From: Hyphomicrobiales bacterium
Lineage (GTDB): Bacteria; Pseudomonadota; Alphaproteobacteria; Rhizobiales; Aestuariivirgaceae
Assembly (NCBI GenBank): GCA_025362535.1
Contig: JANYGE010000196.1
Coordinates: forward strand, 1 to 6,939
Direction of reading: 5' to 3'
DNA: 6,939 nucleotides
Shown: piece after piece, positions 1 through 5,331 of the stretch
Layout of the letters: each line of letters begins with the position of its first letter
How positions within the stretch are numbered: the first letter of the stretch is position 1
Notes under the pieces: generated by a model
The model's input: only the letters and a program-made list of their open reading frames with translations
Database searches by the model: none
What the model was told of the DNA's origin: nothing
Program-made: the position numbers and the translations under genes

Positions 1-67
1 TGAGGCCAGTGATGGCCCAGCATGTGGCTGTGCCAAGGGCCGCAAGTTCGTGGAGTGGGATGGTCAT
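1..67 (-). CDS. N-terminal fragment of a probable DMT/EamA-family transporter (cut by window edge)
   Basis: Reading the minus strand from the ATG at 67-65 gives a 22-residue start, MTIPLHELAALGTATCWAIT followed by GL, which runs off the left edge without a stop. A short polar start followed by a small-residue-rich hydrophobic helix of the type ELAALGTATCWA is typical of the first membrane segment of drug/metabolite (EamA) transporters; that is recognition from memory on a short stretch. An in-frame TAA lies six codons upstream of the ATG, and no better start codon lies between, so the start is fairly secure. No good Shine-Dalgarno sequence is visible. A TATAAG box (90-85, minus) could be a -10 element, but its -35 partner is poor. 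The gene diverges from the ArsR-type regulator, which makes it a possible target of that regulator. The alternative is another membrane protein with a similar first helix. Confidence 0.55.
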   Translation of the reverse strand, partial: MTIPLHELAALGTATCWAITGL

Positions 68-151
68 TTTAATTCTGGCCTGTGCTTATAATGGAATCAT
101 GCGTGTTGAGAAACTGGCTTGGCCAAACTCCTCATCATGCTCTCGACGTGG

Positions 152-180
152 TTGGTAGCACCAGAAAAGGGAAATATACT
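152..180 (+). promoter_or_regulatory. Sigma70-type promoter of the ArsR-type regulator gene
   Basis: TTGGTA (152-157, 4 of 6 to TTGACA) and TATACT (175-180, 5 of 6 to TATAAT) are separated by exactly 17 bases. Transcription would start near 187, giving a leader of about 65 bases before the ATG at 253. It is the best promoter match in the 68-252 gap and points toward the regulator gene. The call is by eye. Confidence 0.5.
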
Positions 181-195
181 TCGGTCGAGACCGAA
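180..195. promoter_or_regulatory. Perfect palindrome, candidate operator of the ArsR-type regulator
   Basis: TTCGGTC, spacer GA, then GACCGAA: two perfect 7-base arms in a 16-base site. It begins at the last base of the -10 box and covers the expected transcription start, so a bound dimer would block the promoter. ArsR-family repressors bind inverted repeats in exactly such positions and often regulate their own gene and a divergent neighbour. Binding by the protein encoded at 253-972 is inference. Confidence 0.5.
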
Positions 196-252
196 TTAAA
201 GTGGACGAAACTGTGATAGGAACAATTCACTGCTGGCAGTTGGAATCTCGCT

Positions 253-972
253 ATGACCACAACCTCAAAATTTGCTGAAATTGCTGCACTCGCGGGGGAG
301 CCATCGCGAGCCGTCATTCTTCATGCCCTTATGGATGGACGCGCCTTAACAGCAACCGAGCTTGCCCAGCTGGCAGGAATAACACCGCAAACAGCGAGTG
401 GACATCTTGCCCGTATGATTGATGCAGGCCTGTTGAGCGTTATACAGCAAGGTCGCCATCGCTATCACACTCTAGCTTCATCTGCGGTGGCGCGCATGAT
501 GGAAAGCATTATGCTGGTTGCGTCCACACCTGGTCCCTCTTTGAGGAAACTTAGAATTGGCCCAAAAGATTTAGCCTTGCGTGCAGGCCGGACTTGCTAT
601 GATCACTTGGCCGGAAAGCTGGGAGTGGCACTGCTTGATGCAATGATCAAAGAAGGCCATGCCGAACTCAATAGCGAAGCTGGAGCAATGACCAAAACCG
701 GGGTTGCGCTGTTAATGCACCTCGGGATCGAAGTTCCGATGTCCAGTACCAAAACGGACTCCAAAACATTGCGCATGTTGTGCCGACCTTGCCTTGATTG
801 GAGCGAACGAAGACCTCACCTTGCTGGTGCAGTTGGAACCGCACTTTGCCAGCACTCTTTTTCACAAGGTTGGATCCATCGCATTGATGGAACCCGCGCT
901 GTTAAAGTCACGTCCAAAGGATCACAAATCTATCGCCAAGCATTCAGGATTGATCTGAATGCAATAAGCTAG
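253..972 (+). CDS. ArsR-type winged-helix transcriptional regulator with C-terminal domain
   Basis: A 239-aa cytoplasmic DNA-binding protein. Residues about 8-75 form an ArsR-like winged helix: FAEIAALAGEPSRAVILHAL, a helix-turn-helix with recognition segment TPQTASGHLARMIDAGLL (44-61), then a basic wing QQGRHRYHTL (65-74). The rest (about 105-235) matches the extended architecture seen in some ArsR-family proteins, with RTCYDHLAGKLG (113-124) and CRPCLDWSERRPHLAG (177-192), both of which I recognise as conserved there. C115, C177, C180 and C199 are candidate effector or redox residues. The ATG at 253 is the only reasonable start: an in-frame TAG lies 33 bases upstream with no ATG, GTG or TTG between. 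The Shine-Dalgarno is weak (GGAA at 242-245). It diverges from a probable transporter across a promoter with a palindrome, suggesting autoregulation and control of the transporter. The inducer is unknown. Its stop overlaps that of the convergent gene. Confidence 0.88.
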   Translation: MTTTSKFAEIAALAGEPSRAVILHALMDGRALTATELAQLAGITPQTASGHLARMIDAGLLSVIQQGRHRYHTLASSAVARMMESIMLVASTPGPSLRKLRIGPKDLALRAGRTCYDHLAGKLGVALLDAMIKEGHAELNSEAGAMTKTGVALLMHLGIEVPMSSTKTDSKTLRMLCRPCLDWSERRPHLAGAVGTALCQHSFSQGWIHRIDGTRAVKVTSKGSQIYRQAFRIDLNAIS

Positions 973-1583
973 AGTTTCTTAACGGTGGTCAATTCGCCAC
1001 TGGCAGAGCTCACTTGAATTTCAAAATTCTTGCCGCTGCGGGTGGCTCCATAAACCAAGGTTTCACCCTCGCAAGATTTCGAAGTCACCGTGCTAAAGCC
1101 ATAACCTGCAACGATGGCGGCACCCTTTTTGCAATCAACTTTGCTCGGAACCACTTTATCATCAGAGCGTTTGACCAGCGAAGCCGTTTGGACGGTTTTG
1201 TCGCTTGGCGGCAGAACTTTCACAACGGGCTTCACAACTGCAACTTTGGCAACGTCCTTCTTCTTCACCTTTTTAGGCAGCGGATTTTCATATACTGGCG
1301 CGTCAAATTGCGGATCATAATAGGATTCAACGTAACGCTGACGCCGTGGATGGTGCATCTCACGCATGTAGAGATCATACTGGGCCTGGTTGAACTGCTC
1401 ATCAACATCAGCATCCTGTTCGTCAGAATAGCTGCTATCATCATAGCTATCATATTGCGGCGCTTCATAGTTTCGATCATGCTGCCACCAGAACAGGCGG
1501 TGCCGCGCTTCGGCCGGTGCCGAAGTGAGAACAACCAAACTTAGCGCTGTGAGCACTGCGCTGCCAAGCAATTTACGATTCAT
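969..1583 (-). CDS. Exported protein of unknown function with C-terminal two-cysteine domain (204 aa)
   Basis: I do not recognise a named family. Residues 1-26 are a clear Sec signal peptide (basic MNRKL, hydrophobic core, cleavage after APAEA), so the mature protein is periplasmic or secreted. The middle is low complexity: an acidic, tyrosine-rich stretch (about 40-62), a basic and aromatic stretch with MHHPRRQRYVESYYDP (76-91), then a Lys/Val/Pro-rich linker (102-127). The C-terminal domain (about 149-204) has C151 and C171, 20 residues apart, with the pattern CxxGxxIVxxxGFxxVTxxxC, then YxATRxG and VSSASGELTTV. This end resembles PepSY-like folds and may hold a disulfide. The same pattern is found in the neighbouring gene at 1708-2094. 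The start is supported by AGAGGTGG just upstream. It lies behind a terminator, so it probably has its own promoter in 1584-1665, but I cannot point to a convincing one. Confidence 0.82.
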   Translation of the reverse strand: MNRKLLGSAVLTALSLVVLTSAPAEARHRLFWWQHDRNYEAPQYDSYDDSSYSDEQDADVDEQFNQAQYDLYMREMHHPRRQRYVESYYDPQFDAPVYENPLPKKVKKKDVAKVAVVKPVVKVLPPSDKTVQTASLVKRSDDKVVPSKVDCKKGAAIVAGYGFSTVTSKSCEGETLVYGATRSGKNFEIQVSSASGELTTVKKL

Positions 1584-1665
1584 AATCCCACCTCTTATGT
1601 AAATAATCCCGGTGTCGCTTCTGCAGGAACTTCAGAGCAGAAAAACGGCACGATTACGGCAATCC

Positions 1666-1704
1666 AAAGAAAAATGGCGGCGGGTCACAAGGCCCTCCGC
1701 CATT
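1666..1704 (-). terminator. Rho-independent terminator after the 128-aa exported-protein gene
   Basis: On the minus strand AATGGCGG (1704-1697) pairs perfectly with CCGCCATT (1680-1673). After an A/G mismatch, an inner GGG/CCC pair encloses the loop CCTTGTGA. The stem runs into TTTTTCTTT (1674-1666). It starts 3 bases past the stop codon at 1708, so it ends that transcript and insulates the gene at 969-1583. Little sign of function in the plus direction. Confidence 0.85.
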
Positions 1705-1707
1705 CAA

Positions 1708-2094
1708 TTACCAAATTGGACGAACCGAAATGATGCGGCCATTATAGCTCACATTGACCTTATAAAGATCGCCATCACGCCACGCCTTATAGCCATAGGT
1801 GGGCGCAGAGCAGTCAAAGGCAGTTACCCGGCGAAAACCAGCTTCGCGCACAATATCGCGACCATCGCCACAGCTCACACCATAATACATCGGACGCGGA
1901 CGGGGATGATGCCCGTGATGAATGAAATGGGGATAATCATCTTCGTAGCCATAGCCGGGGCCATCTGGATAGAAACCGTCTCCAAATCCAAGTCCAATAT
2001 TGAAATCAACATTGGAGCCCGCTTTGGCGGGAGCCGAAGCAAATGACACCACTGAAGCAAGGGCAACAGCAGCAATAAGGGATTTTGCAAACAT
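1708..2094 (-). CDS. Exported protein of unknown function with C-terminal two-cysteine domain (128 aa)
   Basis: No named family recognised. Residues 1-25 are a Sec signal peptide with a typical cleavage site after SAPAKA. The mature part begins with a Gly/Phe/Asp/Tyr-rich stretch (26-54), then a His/Pro/Arg-rich stretch, HFIHHGHHPRPRP (56-68), which might bind metal. The C-terminal domain (about 73-128) has C75 and C95 in the pattern CxxGxxIVxxxGFxxVTxxxC, then YKAWRDG and a final VNVSYNGRIISV. Aligned with the protein at 969-1583, the first 42 positions need no gap and the whole domain shares 18 identical residues of about 51, so the two are likely paralogs. The ATG at 2094 follows AGGAG at 7 bases and is secure. 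A leader hairpin and a strong downstream terminator suggest a single-gene transcript. Function is unknown; an envelope or secreted role is all the sequence supports. Confidence 0.82.
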   Translation of the reverse strand: MFAKSLIAAVALASVVSFASAPAKAGSNVDFNIGLGFGDGFYPDGPGYGYEDDYPHFIHHGHHPRPRPMYYGVSCGDGRDIVREAGFRRVTAFDCSAPTYGYKAWRDGDLYKVNVSYNGRIISVRPIW

Positions 2095-2114
2095 GGAACT
2101 CTCCTGAGTTTACT

Positions 2115-2135
2115 GACCGGTGCCACCCACCGATC
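2115..2135 (-). promoter_or_regulatory. Inverted repeat in the leader of the 128-aa exported-protein gene
   Basis: On the minus strand GATCGGTG (2135-2128) and CACCGGTC (2122-2115) flank the loop GGTGG. As RNA all 8 pairs form, one of them U-G. The hairpin ends 20 bases before the ATG at 2094 and leaves the AGGAG (2103-2099) free. It may stabilise the message, or the DNA palindrome may be an operator. Neither is shown by the sequence alone. Confidence 0.3.
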
Positions 2136-2184
2136 TTTCGCCTCCCCCTTCTAGCCAAACCCACTTGAACGAAACCCCAATGGC

Positions 2185-2203
2185 CCGTTCATCTGCCGTT
2201 CAT
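2185..2203. repeat. Short direct repeat CCGTTCAT x2 with 11-base period
   Basis: CCGTTCAT occurs at 2185-2192 and again at 2196-2203, starting 11 bases apart, about one helical turn, just upstream of the heat-shock promoter at 2220 and inside the gap between two divergent genes. The same-face spacing fits a protein-binding site. Two 8-base copies could also be chance. Confidence 0.25.
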
Positions 2204-2219
2204 AATGCTGCGAGACCCC

Positions 2220-2247
2220 CTTGAAACCTGAAATCAGCTCCCTATCT
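2220..2247 (+). promoter_or_regulatory. RpoH (sigma32) heat-shock promoter of hsp20
   Basis: CTTGAAA (2220-2226), preceded by a run of C as in the extended sigma32 -35 element, is followed after 13 bases by CCCTATCT (2240-2247), which matches CCCCATNT at all but one fixed position. It faces a small heat-shock gene, the classic RpoH target. Transcription should begin near 2254, giving a leader of about 60 bases. Confidence 0.75.
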
Positions 2248-2252
2248 CTCAA

Positions 2253-2312
2253 GGCGTGGATGCCATTTCGGGTCCATTTAAAACGTCTGTATTGCTTTAA
2301 GGAGAATATGAC
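2253..2312 (+). promoter_or_regulatory. Putative ROSE-type RNA thermometer in the hsp20 leader
   Basis: The short leader can form two hairpins. The first pairs TGGAT and CC (2257-2261, 2263-2264) with GGGTCCA (2270-2276), 7 pairs with one bulged G. In the second, TTGCT (2292-2296) faces AGGAG (2300-2304), the Shine-Dalgarno sequence 8 bases before the ATG; a flanking GTATT/AATAT pairing (2289-2293 with 2305-2309) is an alternative or competing stem. A TTGCT-like strand opposing the ribosome site across a G-G mismatch is the hallmark of ROSE elements, which control small heat-shock genes in rhizobia and other proteobacteria by melting on heating. This leader has fewer hairpins than the longest ROSE elements. 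The call rests on motif and position, not on a computed fold. Confidence 0.6.
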
Positions 2313-2768
2313 ATGTTTGATTACACCCCACTTTATCGCTCTTCCATCGGTTTTGACCGCCTGTTCCGTTTGCTTGACGAGGCCGCATCCGTGGAAACCA
2401 ATTCATACCCACCCTATAATATTGAGCGCGTAGGCGAAGATGAATACCGCATCACCATGGCCATTGCAGGCTTTGGCCCCAATGATGTGAACATCGAAGC
2501 CAAAGGCAACACTTTGACCGTGACTGGCAAGAAGGCCGACAAGCAGGTCAATACCACCGAAGTGCTGCATCAAGGCATTGCTGCGCGTGGTTTTGAACGT
2601 CGCTTCCAAATGGCAGATCATGTTGAAGTAAAAGGTGCCGATATGGACAATGGTCTTTTGCACATCGCTTTAAAGCGTGAAGTGCCAGAAGCTTTGAAGC
2701 CACGCCAAATTCCAATTGGCAATGGGGCTACAAAGTTGAAAGCCATTGAAACAACCAAAGCGGCTTAA
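2313..2768 (+). CDS. hsp20: Hsp20 / alpha-crystallin small heat-shock protein (IbpA-like)
   Basis: A 151-aa cytoplasmic holdase that binds unfolding proteins without ATP and hands them to DnaK and ClpB; it works as large oligomers. The opening MFDYTPLYRSSIGFDRLFRL is typical of the class A (IbpA-like) proteins of proteobacteria. The alpha-crystallin domain spans about 34-125, with YNIERVGEDEYRITMAIAGF (35-54), LTVTGKK (68-74), GIAARGFERRF (88-98) and NGLLHIALKREVPE (113-126). The C-terminal I-P-I (133-135) is the oligomerisation IXI motif. The start follows AAGGAG at 8 bases; the ATG at 2308 is in another frame. Sigma32 promoter and probable RNA thermometer lie directly upstream, giving control of both transcription and translation by heat. 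A single-gene unit, ended by the hairpin at 2775-2806. Confidence 0.96.
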   Translation: MFDYTPLYRSSIGFDRLFRLLDEAASVETNSYPPYNIERVGEDEYRITMAIAGFGPNDVNIEAKGNTLTVTGKKADKQVNTTEVLHQGIAARGFERRFQMADHVEVKGADMDNGLLHIALKREVPEALKPRQIPIGNGATKLKAIETTKAA

Positions 2769-2774
2769 CTAAAC

Positions 2775-2806
2775 AGGGGCGGGCGTTGCTGAAAAGCAGC
2801 GCCCCT
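2775..2806. terminator. Shared hairpin terminator between convergent hsp20 and MFS genes
   Basis: AGGGGC (2775-2780) pairs with GCCCCT (2801-2806) and GTTGCT (2785-2790) with AGCAGC (2795-2800), the latter with one G-T wobble, around a GAAA tetraloop. GGGC (2781-2784) is bulged out. It begins 6 bases after the hsp20 stop and ends on the first base of the MFS stop, so it can serve both transcripts. The T runs on either side (CTTT in plus, TGTTT in minus) are weak, so termination may be partial. Confidence 0.6.
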
Positions 2807-3954
2807 CAGTCTTTAAGGGCAGCCTCAGCCTGCGCATAAGTTGCAATAATAATAATCATGGCCGTTGTTGAGACCATGGCCGTCGCCGCAAACACAGCCC
2901 CTAATGAATAGGTTTGTGCGAGCCAACCCAAAACCCACGGCAGAATAACGCGCGGCGCGCCGCCAACCAAGATGGCATAGCTCATTGCTGCTGCCCTGCC
3001 CTCGGGGGCCAGCTTTGCCGCAAGTGAGAACATGCACGGAAACACCACCGCTAGGCCCACGCCGACAGCGGCAAAGGCAATAACCGAAAATGTAAAGCCA
3101 GGTTCGAAGGCTAAAACGGCAAACCCTAATATTCCGAGGGAAAGGCAAGTTAACATCACGCGCTTATCGCCAAAGTGCGCGCGCAAGCGATCGCCAAACA
3201 TGCGCATGGTGCCGCTGCACAAGCCATAAAAGGCCAGTCCTAATCCTGAGTAAGCGGCCCATTCCGGCGCAATTGAGGTGAGCAACTGCCCCGCCCATTG
3301 CACGCAAGCCACTTCGCTGGTCACACTGAAGCCCGCCGCCAAACCAACAAAAGTCAGCAAGCGATAAGGCAACACCACGGGCGACTTGTGTTCATGATGG
3401 CGCACCACGCCACGATGCGGAATCGATTTATAAATTGCCGCCATCGCAACCAACACGGGAACCGCCGTGAATAAAACGACGAACCATGGCGCAAGCCACA
3501 CCGAAACCATGCTGCTGATGATTGCAAACACCGCAAGTGAGAGCGATGCCGCTCCATGATATGCGCTAAAAATCGGCCGCCCGGTTTCTTGCTCAACAGC
3601 AGCGCCTTCCGCATTCATAAATAAATCCATCGTGCCCAATGCACAGCTAATCAAAATCGCTGCAACGACATAACTTGCAGGTGAATAAGCCAGTTGGGCA
3701 AAACACAGCACGACAAAACTCAGAGGCAGGATGAGCAGCAAAACAGTGCGGTGATCGGCATAGCGATTGATCACACCGCCCAGCGACATCATCATGATAT
3801 TGGACAACATCCCAATGCCGCCCACCAGCCCAAACAAAGCCAGTGACAGTCCAGAGTTTTTTACAATAACGGGAAAGGCCCCCACATTGGATCCCACAAT
3901 TGCACCAAAAGCCGCAAAAGTGAGCAGAATAGTTGCCCGCGTTGAAATCGTCAT
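2806..3954 (-). CDS. MFS transporter, YbjJ-like
   Basis: A 382-aa inner-membrane protein with about 12 hydrophobic segments and a polar central loop near 177-192 (KSIPHRGVVRHHEHKSP) between the two six-helix halves. Motif-A-like loops follow TM2 (GGVINRYADHR, 59-69) and TM8 (GDRLRAHFGDKR, 244-255). NAEGAAVEQETGR (114-126) followed by YHG (132-134) closely matches the NVEGAAVERE...HG stretch of E. coli YbjJ, an MFS protein of unsettled substrate. The ATG at 3954 lies 5 bases after the stop of the SDR gene and has no clear Shine-Dalgarno of its own, so it probably depends on translation of the upstream gene. As last gene of the sugar-acid operon it may import the substrate or export an intermediate; this is inferred from position. 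It is not a recognisable DgoT (galactonate/H+ symporter). Confidence 0.85.
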   Translation of the reverse strand: MTISTRATILLTFAAFGAIVGSNVGAFPVIVKNSGLSLALFGLVGGIGMLSNIMMMSLGGVINRYADHRTVLLLILPLSFVVLCFAQLAYSPASYVVAAILISCALGTMDLFMNAEGAAVEQETGRPIFSAYHGAASLSLAVFAIISSMVSVWLAPWFVVLFTAVPVLVAMAAIYKSIPHRGVVRHHEHKSPVVLPYRLLTFVGLAAGFSVTSEVACVQWAGQLLTSIAPEWAAYSGLGLAFYGLCSGTMRMFGDRLRAHFGDKRVMLTCLSLGILGFAVLAFEPGFTFSVIAFAAVGVGLAVVFPCMFSLAAKLAPEGRAAAMSYAILVGGAPRVILPWVLGWLAQTYSLGAVFAATAMVSTTAMIIIIATYAQAEAALKD

Positions 3955-3959
3955 ATGAT

Positions 3960-4700
3960 CTAGCCGCGGCCCACCAATGGCATCTTGGTGGCCATCACCG
4001 TCATGGTCAGAACATTTGAATCAAGCGGCAGCGATGCCATGAACACCACCGAGCGCGCCACATCTTCCACATCCATTGTGGGTTCCGGCGCCATTGTGCC
4101 ATTGGCCTGCGGTACGCCACTGCTCATCCGCGCTGTCATGGCGGAAGCCGCATTGCCAATATCAATCTGGCCCGCCGCGATATTATATTTACGGCCATCC
4201 AGCGAGGTTGATTTGGTCAAACCCGTGATCGCATGTTTGGTCGCCGTGTAAGGGGCTGAATTGGGCCGCGGTGCATGGGCTGAAATCGAGCCATTGTTAA
4301 TGATGCGGCCACCCTGGGGGCTTTGCGCTTTCATCATTTTAAAGGCTTCCTGCGTGCATAAGAATGGCCCAGTCAAATTCACATTCACCACATTTTGCCA
4401 TTGCTCAAATGTAAGGTCTTCCAACATCACAGTGCCGGGCGCACCAGTGCCCGCATTGTTAAACAACACATCAAGCCGCCCAAATTTTTGTTGGATTGCA
4501 GCAAACAGTGCAGCAACTGATTTTGGCTCAGACACATCTGTGGAAACACAAAGCGTCTCACCGCTCATCACCTTGGCCACATCCTGCAAAGCCTCCAAGC
4601 GCCGTCCGGCCAACACCACCGCATAACCAGCCTTGCCCAGCGCCACAGCACAGGCCTTGCCAATGCCAGAGCCAGCACCTGTTACCAACGCAACTTTCAT
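3960..4700 (-). CDS. SDR-family NAD(P)-dependent oxidoreductase
   Basis: A 246-aa classical short-chain dehydrogenase with a Rossmann fold. Visible are the cofactor loop TGAGSGIG (7-14), R33-R34 after strand 2 (which tends to favour NADPH), the NNAG motif (81-84), N108 in NVNLTG, S138 in the GSIS segment, and Y151-x3-K155. N108, S138, Y151 and K155 form the catalytic tetrad, so the enzyme should be active. The substrate cannot be read from the sequence. Its position in an operon with dgoK and dgoA suggests a sugar, sugar acid or keto-deoxy acid. The start is the ATG at 4700, one base after the dgoA stop and behind GGGGAAG; it begins at [10 protein letters not shown] as the fold requires. Upstream in-frame Met codons (to 4769) lie inside dgoA and add an unrelated 23-residue tail. 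Confidence 0.92.
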   Translation of the reverse strand: MKVALVTGAGSGIGKACAVALGKAGYAVVLAGRRLEALQDVAKVMSGETLCVSTDVSEPKSVAALFAAIQQKFGRLDVLFNNAGTGAPGTVMLEDLTFEQWQNVVNVNLTGPFLCTQEAFKMMKAQSPQGGRIINNGSISAHAPRPNSAPYTATKHAITGLTKSTSLDGRKYNIAAGQIDIGNAASAMTARMSSGVPQANGTMAPEPTMDVEDVARSVVFMASLPLDSNVLTMTVMATKMPLVGRG

Positions 4701-4701
4701 T

Positions 4702-5331
4702 TCACTTCCCCTTCGCCACATGCCAGGCAGAAACCAGTTTGCCTGCAGCTTCGCCCACGGCATCCACACTCATGCCCGGCTTATATAGGCTTGAACCAAT
4801 GCCAAAACCAGAAGCCCCAGCCTCCAGCCAATCGGCCATATTATCGGGCGTGACACCGCCTACCGCATAAATTTTTACCTGCTTTGGCAAAACCGCTTTC
4901 CACGCCTTAATCACAGCAGGGCTTGCCGCCTCGGCTGGAAATAATTTGAGATGGCTGGCCCCAGCCCGGATGGCGCTAAATGCTTCAGTCGGCGTAAACA
5001 CACCGGGCAAAGGCTCCATCTGCAATTCCTTGGCACGCGCAATCACCGCCGCATTGCAATCAGGTGAAACGGAAATCTCGCCCCCAGCCGATTTTAACAT
5101 ATTCACATCTTGTAACGTCAGAACCGTGCCTGCCCCCACAATCATCTTGCCCGCAAAACTCTGCGCCAATTTAGCAATCGAAATGAAAGGTGCCGGCGAA
5201 TTGAGCGGCACTTCCACCACACGAATGCCAGCATCATAAAGCGCTTGTGCAACCGCCACTGCCTCGTCTGGCGACACGCCGCGCAAGATCGCTACAATGC
5301 CACATTCATTTAAAGCATCATCAAGTTTCAT
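4702..5331 (-). CDS. dgoA: 2-dehydro-3-deoxy-6-phosphogalactonate aldolase
   Basis: A 209-aa class I aldolase of the KDPG/KDPGal family, a TIM barrel. It splits 2-keto-3-deoxy-6-phosphogalactonate into pyruvate and D-glyceraldehyde-3-phosphate, the last step of the DeLey-Doudoroff pathway. Seen in order: AILRG (14-18, R17 binds phosphate or carboxylate), VEVPLNSP (39-46, with catalytic E40), GAGTVL (66-71), [10 protein letters not shown] (109-118), LKLFP with Schiff-base K129 (128-132) and AVGGVTPDN (156-164). VEVPLNSP is close to VEIPLNSP of E. coli DgoA and argues for the galacto rather than the gluco enzyme; KDPG activity cannot be excluded. The start is the ATG at 5331, overlapping the dgoK stop as TGATG, with GGGAG 7 bases upstream. 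A TTG at 5334 would add one residue and is less likely. Confidence 0.92.
   Translation of the reverse strand: MKLDDALNECGIVAILRGVSPDEAVAVAQALYDAGIRVVEVPLNSPAPFISIAKLAQSFAGKMIVGAGTVLTLQDVNMLKSAGGEISVSPDCNAAVIARAKELQMEPLPGVFTPTEAFSAIRAGASHLKLFPAEAASPAVIKAWKAVLPKQVKIYAVGGVTPDNMADWLEAGASGFGIGSSLYKPGMSVDAVGEAAGKLVSAWHVAKGK

Noticed and set aside
87..92. Perfect TATAAT on the plus strand
   Set aside because: No -35 box lies 16-18 bases upstream, and it would start RNA 160 bases before the regulator gene where a better promoter exists at 152-180.
1014..1544. Plus-strand open frame of 176 codons
   Set aside because: It is the mirror of the 204-aa exported-protein gene; the product looks random, while the minus-strand reading has a signal peptide and a conserved domain.
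1612..2046. Plus-strand open frame of 144 codons
   Set aside because: It lies opposite the 128-aa exported-protein gene and its terminator, has no recognisable domain, and the minus-strand gene has a signal peptide, ribosome site and paralog.
2164..2192. A second sigma32-like promoter starting with CTTGAAC at 2164
   Set aside because: The -35 part fits, but no acceptable CCCCATNT-like box follows at 13-15 bases, unlike the site at 2220-2247.
4701..4769. Longer start for the SDR protein, adding 23 residues
   Set aside because: The extra residues lie inside dgoA, show no relation to SDR proteins, and the ATG at 4700 has a good ribosome site and begins exactly where the Rossmann fold should.
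4496..4870. Plus-strand open frame of 124 codons
   Set aside because: It crosses the dgoA/SDR joint on the opposite strand and encodes a Pro/Ser/Ala-rich product typical of a shadow frame.
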